A stretch of 64,000 nucleotides of DNA from UMGS363 sp051881815 (GTDB taxonomy: Bacteria; Bacillota; Clostridia; Oscillospirales; Ruminococcaceae). Of this stretch, positions 41,204 through 50,230 are shown piece after piece. A program made the position numbers and the translations under genes. Below the pieces are notes generated by a model, which worked only from the letters and a program-made list of their open reading frames with translations, was not told where the DNA came from and did no database searches. Location: the NCBI GenBank assembly GCA_051881815.1, contig JBJEQP010000041.1:1-64000 (forward strand), read 5' to 3'. Within the stretch, counting starts at the first letter, position 1, and each line of letters begins with the position of its first letter.

Positions 41204-42160
41204 ATGAAAAATTATAACAATAAAAAAATAGATCGGGACAAGGCAAAGCCGCAGAGCTTCACGGTAAGCGAGCCTGTCGGTCTGCTCGATTTTCTGTTTC
41301 AAAATATGAAGGGCAAGGGCGTGAACAAGGTAAAATCAACGCTCAAATACCGCCTTGTTTCGGTTGACGGAAGGGTCACAACGCAGTTCGACTATCCGTT
41401 AAAGCCGGGTCAGGTCGTAACTATCGCATCGTACAAGCCGGAATACAAGCGTGACAACGCACCGAATATGCCCGACATCATCTATGAGGACGACAACATC
41501 ATCGTTGTGAACAAGCCTGCAGGAATGCTTGCGGTTGCGACCGATGAGGAGAAGGAAAACACTGCTTATCACGCTGTTACCGAATATGTCAAGCGCAAAA
41601 ACCGCAATGATAGGATCTTCATCGTTCACCGTCTTGACCGTGACACCTCGGGAATACTGCTTTTTGCAAAGAATGACGAAGTGAAATTCGATCTGCAGGA
41701 GCATTGGAACGAATATGTGAAATACCGCGGCTACTGTGCTGTCGTTGAGGGACATCCCGACCCGAAAAAGGGCAGGATAGAATCCTGGCTCAAGGAAACG
41801 GACAGTATGTTTGTATATTCCTCACGCAGCAAGGGCGACGGAAAGCTTTCGATAACGAACTACGAGGTAAAGCGTGAGAGCCGTGATTACTCGCTCGTTG
41901 CCGTAAACATTGAAACGGGAAGAAAGAACCAGATCAGAGCGCACTTCTCCGAAATGGGCTGTCCGATCGCAGGCGACAAGAAATACGGCGCAGACACCAA
42001 TCCGATAAGGCGGCTTGCGCTTCATGCGGACAGGCTCGTTATCTATATTCCGCATCTTGGAAAAGAAATGGAATGGAAGCTGCCCGTTCCGCCGAAGTTC
42101 CTCTTTATGATGAAGCACGAGGACGAAAATAAAAAGAAAGGCGGCAGGAACAATGTCTGA
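41204..42160 (+). CDS. RluA-family pseudouridine synthase
   Basis: A 318-residue enzyme that isomerises uridine to pseudouridine in rRNA. An S4-type RNA-binding region (about 25-85) precedes the catalytic domain with IYEDDNIIVVNKPAG and the catalytic Asp in HRLDRDTSG; ETGRKNQIRAHF is also conserved. The target base is not known. A second RluA-family protein is at 59503. The gene heads a run (RluA, thioesterase, esterase, flavoprotein, acyltransferase, KsgA) joined by overlaps or short gaps. Confidence 0.92.
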   Translation: MKNYNNKKIDRDKAKPQSFTVSEPVGLLDFLFQNMKGKGVNKVKSTLKYRLVSVDGRVTTQFDYPLKPGQVVTIASYKPEYKRDNAPNMPDIIYEDDNIIVVNKPAGMLAVATDEEKENTAYHAVTEYVKRKNRNDRIFIVHRLDRDTSGILLFAKNDEVKFDLQEHWNEYVKYRGYCAVVEGHPDPKKGRIESWLKETDSMFVYSSRSKGDGKLSITNYEVKRESRDYSLVAVNIETGRKNQIRAHFSEMGCPIAGDKKYGADTNPIRRLALHADRLVIYIPHLGKEMEWKLPVPPKFLFMMKHEDENKKKGGRNNV

Positions 42161-42608
42161 AAAGATCAAACTCTATGAACGAAAGGCTTTTTACTACGAA
42201 ACCGACAAAATGGGCATCGTTCATCATTCAAACTATATAAGATGGTTTGAGGAGGCTCGCATACACTTTCTCAACGAGGTCGGCTATCCGTATGCAAAGA
42301 TGGAAGAGATCGGGGTGATGATACCCGTGCTTTCGGCAAGAGCGGATTACAAAAACGCTGTACGCTTTGACGAAACTGTACTTATCGTGCTTAAAGTAGA
42401 GGAGTTCAACGGCTTCAAAATGCGCATAACCTACCGTGTTATCGGCAAGGAGGACGGTGAGCTGAAAGCCACGGGCGAAACGTCGCATTTCTTCACCGAT
42501 ATGGAATTGAAGCCGCTGCGCACAAAAAGATCGCATCCCGATATTTACAAGGCTTTTGCCGACTATATAGGCGTTGATTTTCTTGAAGAGGGAGAAAAAA
42601 ATGATTGA
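42153..42608 (+). CDS. Acyl-CoA thioesterase, YbgC/4-hydroxybenzoyl-CoA type
   Basis: A 151-residue hot-dog-fold protein. The YYETDKMGIVHHSNYIRWFEEAR stretch carries the active-site Asp of the YbgC family. It hydrolyses acyl-CoA or acyl-carrier thioesters; the substrate is not known. Its start overlaps the preceding gene by eight bases and its end overlaps the next one, so all three are coupled. Confidence 0.9.
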   Translation: MSEKIKLYERKAFYYETDKMGIVHHSNYIRWFEEARIHFLNEVGYPYAKMEEIGVMIPVLSARADYKNAVRFDETVLIVLKVEEFNGFKMRITYRVIGKEDGELKATGETSHFFTDMELKPLRTKRSHPDIYKAFADYIGVDFLEEGEKND

Positions 42609-43665
42609 AATGCTGAAAATCCCTGCTGAAAAGGCAGATATACGCACACTTGGACGAACTCTTATGCGAAACGGCATATTATGGCTCGGCTATTCGCTCA
42701 CGGGTGCTGAATTTGACTTTTGCGGAACAAGTCTTTCGGCGGAGCTTACGACCGACTGGGTCAATGATGAATCGTGGAAACACATCTTTCAGCCGTATTT
42801 AGCCGTGCTTGTCAACGGAAAGCTTTCAAAGCGGTTCGCTGTAAATGAGGGTACTGCCGAATATGAGCTTTACCGCAGCGAAAAGGCGGAAAAGGTACGC
42901 ATAAGGCTTGTAAAGCTGTCGGAAAATGCCTTTTCAAAGGTCGGCTTGTCCGAACTTTTGGCAGACGGAGAGATAACGCCGACAAAACCGCTCTCCGAAC
43001 GCAGGATAGAATTTATCGGCGACTCGATAACCTGCGCATTCGGAATTGAGGGAAAGTCGGCTTCGGAGGGCTTCACGACGGCGACCGAAAATCCGCTTAT
43101 AAACTATGCTTCGCTTACGGCAGAGGAGCTTGGCGCAGAATACAACCTTACATCGTGGACATCCATCGGCGTTTACTCGAATTCGGTCAAGGACGACAGG
43201 ACAGAACCCGACAACGGCTGGACGATGCCCGTTATATATGATTACACCGACAAGGGAACGGACGGGAATCTCGGAAATGAACCCGAAAAGTGGGATTTTT
43301 CACGCTTTGCGCCGCAGCTTATCGTTGTAAATCTCGGAACGAACGACAATGATTTCACAAGAGGGATCCCCGAGCGCACGGCTGCGTTTGAGGAGTGCTA
43401 CCGTGGATTTATCGCTCATATCCGTGAGAAAAATCCGCAGGCGCATATTGTCTGCGCTCTCGGTGCGATGGGTCAGGAGCTTTGTCCGCAGATAGAAAAT
43501 GCTGTAAAAGCTCTCGGTGATGAAAAGATCACCTCGCTTCGCTTCGATGTTCAGCTTGAAGAGGACGGCATCGGCTGTGAGATGCACCCGAATGCTGTTA
43601 CTCACCGCAAAATGGCGGATAAGCTTATTGCGGAGATCAAAAGGCTCGGAGTGTTTAAGGAGTAA
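42601..43665 (+). CDS. SGNH esterase, carbohydrate esterase family 2 type
   Basis: A 354-residue protein. Residues about 1-130 form the jelly-roll domain and about 133-354 the SGNH hydrolase of the CE2 family. The nucleophile is Ser142 in FIGDSITCAFG; the Asn block is NLGTNDND, and the final His is in MHPNAVTH. CE2 enzymes remove acetyl groups from plant polysaccharides. No signal peptide is visible, so this one acts inside the cell, perhaps on imported oligosaccharides. ATG 42601 follows GAGGGAG and overlaps the thioesterase stop. Confidence 0.85.
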   Translation: MIEMLKIPAEKADIRTLGRTLMRNGILWLGYSLTGAEFDFCGTSLSAELTTDWVNDESWKHIFQPYLAVLVNGKLSKRFAVNEGTAEYELYRSEKAEKVRIRLVKLSENAFSKVGLSELLADGEITPTKPLSERRIEFIGDSITCAFGIEGKSASEGFTTATENPLINYASLTAEELGAEYNLTSWTSIGVYSNSVKDDRTEPDNGWTMPVIYDYTDKGTDGNLGNEPEKWDFSRFAPQLIVVNLGTNDNDFTRGIPERTAAFEECYRGFIAHIREKNPQAHIVCALGAMGQELCPQIENAVKALGDEKITSLRFDVQLEEDGIGCEMHPNAVTHRKMADKLIAEIKRLGVFKE

Positions 43666-43669
43666 AGAA

Positions 43670-44902
43670 ATGTCAAATTCTTATGACTGCATAATAGTCG
43701 GCGGCGGTGCGGCAGGGATGATGGCTGCAATAACGGCATCGGGACTCGGAAAGAACACGCTGCTGCTTGAAAAAATGAACCGCTGCGGAAAAAAGATATC
43801 TATAACGGGAAAGGGTCGGTGCAACGTCACAAACAACTGCACTTCGGACGATTTTTTCGCAAACATCCCGACAAACCCGAGGTTTCTCTACTCGGCATAC
43901 GCAGGCTTTAACTCGCAGGACTGTATGGATTTTTTTGAAAGGCTCGGTGTTCCGCTTAAAACGGAGAGGGGGAACCGTGTTTTCCCGATAAGTGACAAGG
44001 CGGAGGATATCGTCCGTGCGCTTGAACAGGGCTGCGAGGATCACGGCGTTAAGAAGATCTTTTCAAAGGTGACGGAGATAATCACCGAGGACGGCGAAGT
44101 CAGGGGCGTGAAGTGCGGAAGCAGGACATACCTTGCTCCGTCCGTACTGCTTGCAACAGGCGGAAAATCTTATCCCGGAACGGGTTCGGACGGTGACGGC
44201 TACCGCTTTGCGGAGGAGCTCGGACACACTGTTACGGACATTAAGCCCTCGCTTGTGCCTATCGAATCGGACGATGACTACTGCCGTGATATGATGGGAC
44301 TTTCGCTGAAAAATGTCGTGCTGACGCTAAAAGATACGACTAAAAACAAGGACGTTTTTTCCGAAATGGGCGAGATGCTTTTCACGCATTTCGGAGTATC
44401 GGGGCCGCTTGTTTTAAGTGCGTCGAGCCACATTCCGCAGATCGAGAGCGGACGGTATATTTTTTATATCGACTTAAAGCCTGCGCTGGATGAAAAAAAG
44501 CTTGATGAACGCATATTGCGTGACTTCAAGGAGATACCGAACCGCATCTTCGCAAATTCGCTTTCAAAGCTTCTTCCGTCAAAAATGATACCGACAGTCG
44601 TTAAGCTTTCGGGAATTGACGGTGAAAAGCAGGTCAACTCGGTAACGAAGCAGGAGCGTCAGCGGCTTGTTTCGCTTCTCAAAGCATTCCCCGTTCATAT
44701 CCGAAGCTTTCGTCCGATAGCCGAGGCGATAGTGACGAGCGGCGGAGTAAAGGTAAGCGAGGTTTCGCCGAAAACAATGGAGTCGAAGCTTGTAAAGGGA
44801 CTTTACTTTGCAGGGGAAATTCTTGATGTTGACGGTTACACGGGCGGCTTCAATCTCCAGATAGCGTTTTCAACAGGCTGCCTTGCAGGAGAAAATATGT
44901 GA
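43670..44902 (+). CDS. HI0933/BaiN-like flavoprotein
   Basis: A 410-residue FAD-dependent protein of the HI0933 (YhiN, BaiN-like) family. The N-terminus has the FAD-binding fingerprint CIIVGGGAAGMMAA, then CGKKISITGKGRCNVTN, typical of this group, and the C-terminus closes with FAGEILDVDGYTGGFNLQ. The exact reaction in most bacteria is not established; a reductase acting on a cyclic substrate is the general view. ATG 43670 follows AAGGAG; the longer frame upstream is a shadow. Its stop overlaps the next start. Confidence 0.9.
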   Translation: MSNSYDCIIVGGGAAGMMAAITASGLGKNTLLLEKMNRCGKKISITGKGRCNVTNNCTSDDFFANIPTNPRFLYSAYAGFNSQDCMDFFERLGVPLKTERGNRVFPISDKAEDIVRALEQGCEDHGVKKIFSKVTEIITEDGEVRGVKCGSRTYLAPSVLLATGGKSYPGTGSDGDGYRFAEELGHTVTDIKPSLVPIESDDDYCRDMMGLSLKNVVLTLKDTTKNKDVFSEMGEMLFTHFGVSGPLVLSASSHIPQIESGRYIFYIDLKPALDEKKLDERILRDFKEIPNRIFANSLSKLLPSKMIPTVVKLSGIDGEKQVNSVTKQERQRLVSLLKAFPVHIRSFRPIAEAIVTSGGVKVSEVSPKTMESKLVKGLYFAGEILDVDGYTGGFNLQIAFSTGCLAGENM

Positions 44903-45669
44903 TGAGCGGAACAAGCATTACGAACGGAGGATTCGGTCGGAACAACCGTATCGAGCTGCTCGATCTTCTTCGGGGGATATCAATAATATATGTGATGCTC
45001 TATCATCTTTACTACGACCTTATTTATTTTAAGGGTATAAGCATTACAATTTATAGAGAAGACTGGTTTCAAGTTCTGCACGAGATTTTTCTCGGTCTGC
45101 TCATACTGATCTCGGGGATATGCTGTTCATTTTCCCGTGATCCTGTCCGCAGGGGAGCAGTGCTGTTTTTCATGGGCAGCATTTTCACGATAGCGACCGA
45201 CCTTTTTATGCACGACAGCGTTGCGGTGTTCGGTGCGCTTTCTTTCTTCGGAGTTATGATGATGCTCTGCGGACTTGCAAAGCCTGTTTTGGATAAGATA
45301 AACCCGAAGATACTGTTTGCGGCAAGTCTGCTGCTTTATATCGTAACCTTTGATTTTGCCGATGAGGGCGGATTGCTGCATTTAATTTTTACCGATATAA
45401 GGCTTCCGCTGCCAGAAAACACACAATATTCTTATACTATAGGTATATTACCGAAAGGATTTTACTCTTCGGACTTCTTTCCGCTTATCCCGAACGGTTT
45501 TTTGTATATCGTGGGAGCGGCACTTTCCCGTCCGATAGCGGAGAAAAAGTTCCCGAAGTTTTTCTATGCGAATATCAAAACGAAGGCTTTGAATTTTATC
45601 GGAAGATATTCGCTTTGGTTTTACATAATTCATCAGCCGATATTCATCGGCATAATGCTTTTGTTCTGA
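44902..45669 (+). CDS. DUF1624/heparan acetyltransferase-like membrane protein
   Basis: A 255-residue protein with seven or so membrane segments. It opens with RIELLDLLRGISIIYVMLYHLYYD, the mark of the DUF1624 (YeiB/HGSNAT-related) acyltransferase family, in which the His in the first helix may take part in transfer across the membrane. The acyl acceptor is unknown. It overlaps the flavoprotein stop (TGATG) and precedes ksgA by 10 bases. Confidence 0.85.
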   Translation: MSGTSITNGGFGRNNRIELLDLLRGISIIYVMLYHLYYDLIYFKGISITIYREDWFQVLHEIFLGLLILISGICCSFSRDPVRRGAVLFFMGSIFTIATDLFMHDSVAVFGALSFFGVMMMLCGLAKPVLDKINPKILFAASLLLYIVTFDFADEGGLLHLIFTDIRLPLPENTQYSYTIGILPKGFYSSDFFPLIPNGFLYIVGAALSRPIAEKKFPKFFYANIKTKALNFIGRYSLWFYIIHQPIFIGIMLLF

Positions 45670-45679
45670 AAGGTAGCTT

Positions 45680-46546
45680 ATGGAAAATTTGACCGATATA
45701 AAGGTAATAAAGGATATATTTGAACGGCACGGTTTTTCGTTCTCGAAAGGTCTTGGACAGAACTTCCTGATAAATCCGACCGTATGCCCGAGGATAGCAG
45801 AGATGGGCGGCGCAGCTCCGGGAACGGGAATAATCGAGATCGGAACGGGCGTAGGCGTTCTCACACACGAGCTTGCAAAGCGTGCCGACAAGGTAGTTGC
45901 GATTGAAATTGACGAGCGGCTTATACCTATACTTGATGAAACGCTTGCCGAGCATAAAAACGTCAAGGTCATCAATGCCGATGTTATGAAGATCGACCTT
46001 GCGCAGGTGATCAAAGAAAATTTCGAGGGGATGAAGGTCGCTGTCTGTGCGAATCTTCCCTACTATATAACCTCGCCGATAATAATGATGCTGCTGGAAA
46101 GCCGCCTGCCGCTGACCTCGATAACGGTAATGGTGCAGAAAGAGGCAGGAACACGGCTCTGTGCGGAAATGGGCACCCGTGATGTCGGCGCAGTAACGGC
46201 GGCGGTAAGGTATTATTCCGAGCCGAAGCTGCTGTTCAACGTTTCAAGGGGAAGCTTTATGCCCTCGCCGAACGTTGACTCCTGCGTTATAAAGCTTGAT
46301 ATCCACGATGACGGCAGATACAAGGCACAGGATGAGGAATTCTTCTTCAAAACGGTAAGAGGCGCATTCTCACAGCGCAGAAAGAATCTCCTCAACTCGC
46401 TTTCTTCTTCAATGGGAATGGAAAAGTCGCTTATCACAAGGGCTGTCGAAGCTGCGCAGATACCCTTAAACGCACGACCCGAGCAGCTTTCTATGGAGGA
46501 TTTTCTGCGGCTTGCAGATGAACTTATTTTAATGCGTAATTCGTAA
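45680..46546 (+). CDS. rsmA: 16S rRNA dimethyladenosine transferase
   Basis: A 288-residue KsgA-type methyltransferase that modifies two adjacent adenosines near the 3' end of 16S rRNA. It has SKGLGQNFLINP, the AdoMet site IIEIGTGVGVLT and the active-site NLPYY. GAAAGG precedes the ATG. The last residues (LMRNS) are encoded by the start of the AATGCGTAAT repeat, which has probably replaced the natural C-terminus. Loss of a few terminal residues is unlikely to matter. Confidence 0.94.
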   Translation: MENLTDIKVIKDIFERHGFSFSKGLGQNFLINPTVCPRIAEMGGAAPGTGIIEIGTGVGVLTHELAKRADKVVAIEIDERLIPILDETLAEHKNVKVINADVMKIDLAQVIKENFEGMKVAVCANLPYYITSPIIMMLLESRLPLTSITVMVQKEAGTRLCAEMGTRDVGAVTAAVRYYSEPKLLFNVSRGSFMPSPNVDSCVIKLDIHDDGRYKAQDEEFFFKTVRGAFSQRRKNLLNSLSSSMGMEKSLITRAVEAAQIPLNARPEQLSMEDFLRLADELILMRNS

Positions 46547-46563
46547 TGCGTAATGCGTAATTA
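46531..46563. repeat. Short repeat AATGCGTAAT, array 3
   Basis: AATGCGTAATTCGTAATGCG with further units overlaps the last codons of the methyltransferase gene and continues past the stop codon. Confidence 0.6.
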
Positions 46564-46620
46564 ATTATGTTCCGCATTTTTCCGAAAAACGCACTATTTA
46601 CCGAATAAATGGATAAAAAA

Positions 46621-46647
46621 TGTAGGTGACGGGTTTCCCGTTTCGAT
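46621..46647. repeat. Short palindromic repeat (GACGGGTTTCCCGT type), copy 2
   Basis: TGTAGGTGACGGGTTTCCCG, near-identical to 6491-6519, upstream of cmk. Confidence 0.6.
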
Positions 46648-46671
46648 ATAACAAACGAAAGAGGTTTTAAA

Positions 46672-47358
46672 ATGTCAAAGGTATATAATATTGCGATAGA
46701 CGGACCTGCAGGCGCAGGAAAAAGCACGATTGCAAAGGCTGCCGCAAAGCAGCTCGGCTTCATCTATGTTGATACGGGTGCGCTTTACAGAGCGGTGGCT
46801 TTTGAAATGATGTCGAGGGGGATATCTGCAGGCGATAAGGAAAAGGTCGCTGCGGAGCTTGAAAAATTCGATACAGGGTTCTTCTCGCTTCGGTTCATTG
46901 ACGGCGTTCAGCACGTTTTCTCGGGTGAAAAGGACGTTTCGGGAATGATACGCACTCCCGAGGTTTCAATGGGAGCTTCGGCTGTTTCGGCTATTCCCGA
47001 GGTCAGAAAGTTCCTTTTTGAGCTGCAGCGGAGCATTGCGGCTGAAAACAATGTTATTATGGACGGACGTGATATCGGAACGGTGGTGCTTCCGAATGCC
47101 GATCTTAAAATTTTCCTTACGGCTTCGGCGGAAGTCCGTGCAGACCGCCGTTATAAGGAGCTTGCGGAAAAGCCCGACTGCCCGACATACGAGCAGGTCC
47201 TTGCGGACATCAAGCAGCGTGACTATAACGACATGAACCGTGAAACCGCTCCGCTCAAGCAGGCTGACGACGCTGTTCTTGCCGACACTTCTAACCTTGA
47301 CCTTGACGGTGCGATATCGCTTATTATTTCCTTGATAAAGGAAAAATGCTCGCTTTGA
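46672..47358 (+). CDS. cmk: Cytidylate kinase
   Basis: A 228-residue kinase that phosphorylates CMP and dCMP with ATP. It has the P-loop IAIDGPAGAGKSTIAKA, DTGALYRAVA and the conserved MDGRDIGTVVLPNAD. AAAGAGG precedes the ATG. The usual partners ispH and rpsA do not follow; a hairpin element and a cell-surface gene do. Confidence 0.95.
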   Translation: MSKVYNIAIDGPAGAGKSTIAKAAAKQLGFIYVDTGALYRAVAFEMMSRGISAGDKEKVAAELEKFDTGFFSLRFIDGVQHVFSGEKDVSGMIRTPEVSMGASAVSAIPEVRKFLFELQRSIAAENNVIMDGRDIGTVVLPNADLKIFLTASAEVRADRRYKELAEKPDCPTYEQVLADIKQRDYNDMNRETAPLKQADDAVLADTSNLDLDGAISLIISLIKEKCSL

Positions 47359-47499
47359 TTTGGTAAAACTGAACGATTTTGAATGAGAGTTTTGTGCAAA
47401 CATACAAATCGTGACAGAAAATGAAAAATTCGGTCAATTTGAATTGTATTGTAAGTGTAAAGGATCTGCAAGCGGATAAAGCATTTGTGGGATTTTGCT

Positions 47500-47616
47500 T
47501 TAGGAAAAAGCTGATTAAAGCGAAGCGTTCGTTTCGCCGTTTTGAGAAATGTACGAGTTCTCTTCTTTGAGGACATTTTGAAAAACGGCTGAAACGTATT
47601 AATCAGCGTTTCCTTA
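47500..47616. repeat. Hairpin element (AAACGGC type), copy 1 (117 bp)
   Basis: Ends TAGGAAAAAGCTGATTA and TAATCAGCGTTTCCTTA are complementary, with AAACGGC/GCCGTTTT inside. The reverse complement of 51967-52080 gives the same order of blocks (AGCGAAGCGTTCGTTTCGCC, TGTACGAGT, TTTTGAAAAACGGCTGAAAC), but with different, still pairing, outer arms. Confidence 0.75.
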
Positions 47617-47712
47617 GATGCCTGCAGATCTCTTTACAAGCTTCGTTGAAAAATACAGCACGGCATAACTGTTCACAAAATAGCCCTCGGGAGGTATTAT
47701 TCAGCGATAAAA

Positions 47713-47757
47713 GGTAAGCCGATCAGTCAAATGCACATTTGAGATCGGCTTTGCCTT
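47713..47757 (+). terminator. Hairpin upstream of the SLH protein gene
   Basis: AAGCCGATC pairs with GATCGGCTT, with an inner TCAAATG/CATTTGA pair, followed by TGCCTTATAATT. It could end cmk transcription or be part of the next leader. The 488-base gap otherwise holds only the hairpin element. Confidence 0.5.
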
Positions 47758-47846
47758 ATAATTATTCCCTGCAAACGGTGAAAAATCACCACAGGTGTTT
47801 TAAATGTGAATCATACAAAACACGGACAAAATGAAAGGAGCAGAAA

Positions 47847-50102
47847 ATGAAAACAAAAACTATCGCAAAAATAGTGGCTGCGGCGATAGCAGCTATGATG
47901 ACCGTCAGCGCAGGAGCAGTTCCTGCAATGGCAGCTGTGAACAGCTCGTCAACTGCTTCACAGAGCGAGGAACAGCAGCAGAAAGCAATGAAAGAGGCTC
48001 TTACTGCTGTTAAAAAGAGGGTAACTATCCCCGAAAGACTCACCGAGTTCAAATACAGTACGACAACAAAGCTCGGAACGGAGTGCTTTGAGTTTACATG
48101 GAGAGATAAGGAATACAAGGAGTCCATTAATATCTCCTATGTGAACGGCTTAATTATTTCATATTCTTATAAAGACAACCGCAAGAGTGAAGAAGAGGTA
48201 AAACAGACCTTTGCAAAGCTTTCCGATGAAAAGCTTATCGAATATGCGAAAAAGTCATTAAAAAAGCTTGATCCCGATATTGTTGACAGCGTAAAATTCA
48301 CCGTGGGAAGGATCGACCTTTTCGGAAACTGTGCAACAATAAAGGTCGACCGTGTCCAAAACGGAGTTGCTGTTGACGGAAACGGCGGAAATATAGTTAT
48401 AAACAAGGACACGGGCGAGCTTATTTCAATGAATATTGAATGGTTCTGGAGCGGCACTAAATTTACAAGCACAGCTTCAAAGCTTTCCCCAAATCAGGCA
48501 AGGGAGAAGTATAAGTCGCTCACAAATCTTACTCCGATATATAGGATCGTTTCCGAGTATAACGAAAAAACACAGAAAATGGATCAGAAGGCAGTCCTTC
48601 TGTATCTCTCCGATTTCAGCGATGAGATAGACGCCATAACGGGCAAGCCTTCGACGATATGGGATGATATGGCGAAGGACGGCGGCAGCAGAACTTACGA
48701 CTATTATTATTTCAATTCAATGACAACAGAAGCGGTCGCTGAAGACGACTGTGACGATACAGCGGAGGATGATGCAGGCGCAGGAGTAGTATTTACCGAA
48801 GCGGAGCTTAAAGAAATCTCCGCAGACGAGAGTATGCTCAAAAAGGATGAGATCACCGCCCTGCTCAACAAGTGCAAATATACAAAAATACCCGATTATG
48901 TCAAGCTTGACAGCGCCGAGCTTACCAAAAATGAGGAAACCGGCGAGTATTTTTACAATATTGCTTATGTCGGCGGAGCAAGAGATTATGAAGAACCGGT
49001 AATTGATGAGGAGGAAGACGGCAGTACAAGCAGCAAAACCGTGATCAAGCAGGATCCGTATTTCTATATGTACGTCAACCTCAACGCAAAAACGGGCAAG
49101 GTGCTTACCTTCCGCAAGGATGTTTCCAAGAACTTCGATGACAAAACGCCTTATCCCGTAAAAGCAAATGCCAAGATCGCAGAAGCAGCCGCAAAATACT
49201 ACTACGGCGACATTTTTGGCGAATATATCATAGATAACAGCAGCAAGGACGAACCGAGTTTTTCTGTTGATAAAGAAGGCGTAAAGCATTACTGGGAAAC
49301 CTCAAGAATGTATAAGTTTATAAGATATGTGAACGGGGTAGAGGTCGAGGGTGATGCTATTCGCATTAATGTTGATAAGGACGGCGAAGTGACCTCTATC
49401 TCGAAGCAATACACAGATGTTAAATTCCCGTCCGTGCCGAAGTTCGACAAGGACGAAGCGTTCAAGCAGCTGTTCAAGCAGATAAAGCTCAACCTCTACT
49501 ATGACGGCTACTATAAAAAGGACGGAACGGTCAGGACATACCTTCTCTACGATATCAGTAACTATACCCTCGACAGCAAGTACCGTGTTGTAAGCTGGGA
49601 CGGCACACCTCTCCCCGAGGAAAGAGAGGATGATACCGAATATACCGATATCAAGGGCATAGCGCAGGAAAATGCAATAAAAACACTTGCAAGATACGGC
49701 ATTACACTCGAAACCGAGAACGGAAGGTTTGACCCGAACGGAAAGCTCACCGATAAGGATTTTGCGGCAGTTGTCTATAAAGCAATACGCAACTATGTGC
49801 CTTATTATATTGAGTGCGGCGATTATCAGAAGGAAGAAAAGGCTGTAACGCTCACACGAAAGGAAGCCGCAAAGGTGTTCGTCGATGTCTACGGCGGCTC
49901 GGATTATGCAAACCTCAAGGGAATATACCGTGCACCGTTCAATGACGTTGCAACAACGGACGAGTATGTAGGCTATATCGCAATAGCTAAAGCACTCGGC
50001 TTTGCAAGTGCAGACAGCAAGGGCAACTATACTCCGAATAAAACACTCACAAGAGCGCAGGCAATGCAGATGGTATATGACTATATCAAAAGACTTAAAT
50101 AA
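47847..50102 (+). CDS. Secreted YcdB/PepSY-like protein with C-terminal SLH repeats
   Basis: A 751-residue exported protein. A signal peptide (to about residue 29, ending AMA) is followed by two YcdB/YcdC-type blocks with PepSY-like segments (GNGGNIVINKDTGELISM near residue 185, GDAIRINVDKDGEVTSISK near 510). From about residue 610 the C-terminal region has SLH-type segments (AIKTLARYGITLE...FDPNGKLTDKDFAAVVYK and GNYTPNKTLTRAQAMQMVY) that would hold it to the cell wall. AAAGGAG precedes the ATG. Its enzymatic role, if any, is unknown; PepSY domains often restrain proteases. Confidence 0.85.
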   Translation: MKTKTIAKIVAAAIAAMMTVSAGAVPAMAAVNSSSTASQSEEQQQKAMKEALTAVKKRVTIPERLTEFKYSTTTKLGTECFEFTWRDKEYKESINISYVNGLIISYSYKDNRKSEEEVKQTFAKLSDEKLIEYAKKSLKKLDPDIVDSVKFTVGRIDLFGNCATIKVDRVQNGVAVDGNGGNIVINKDTGELISMNIEWFWSGTKFTSTASKLSPNQAREKYKSLTNLTPIYRIVSEYNEKTQKMDQKAVLLYLSDFSDEIDAITGKPSTIWDDMAKDGGSRTYDYYYFNSMTTEAVAEDDCDDTAEDDAGAGVVFTEAELKEISADESMLKKDEITALLNKCKYTKIPDYVKLDSAELTKNEETGEYFYNIAYVGGARDYEEPVIDEEEDGSTSSKTVIKQDPYFYMYVNLNAKTGKVLTFRKDVSKNFDDKTPYPVKANAKIAEAAAKYYYGDIFGEYIIDNSSKDEPSFSVDKEGVKHYWETSRMYKFIRYVNGVEVEGDAIRINVDKDGEVTSISKQYTDVKFPSVPKFDKDEAFKQLFKQIKLNLYYDGYYKKDGTVRTYLLYDISNYTLDSKYRVVSWDGTPLPEEREDDTEYTDIKGIAQENAIKTLARYGITLETENGRFDPNGKLTDKDFAAVVYKAIRNYVPYYIECGDYQKEEKAVTLTRKEAAKVFVDVYGGSDYANLKGIYRAPFNDVATTDEYVGYIAIAKALGFASADSKGNYTPNKTLTRAQAMQMVYDYIKRLK

Positions 50103-50152
50103 TGCGTAAAGCGTAATTGTTTTTGAAATTGGAAGTAACATTATAATATATC

Positions 50153-50214
50153 AAAAGGCGCAGTTCACTTAAGGATAGGTTTGAAAGCTGTAATTTGTGA
50201 ACTGCGCCTATTTT
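50153..50214. terminator. Hairpin after the SLH protein gene (GGCGCAGTTCAC type)
   Basis: AAAAGGCGCAGTTCAC pairs with GTGAACTGCGCCTATTTT. It works as a terminator, and its stem resembles the GCGCAATTCAC elements at 12456 and 24895 with compensating changes. Confidence 0.65.
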
Positions 50215-50230
50215 ATCGGAGGTCAGCATT

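Noticed and set aside
43517..43669. N-terminal extension of the HI0933-like protein
   Set aside because: It overlaps the esterase gene in another frame; the FAD motif begins directly after ATG 43670, which has AAGGAG.
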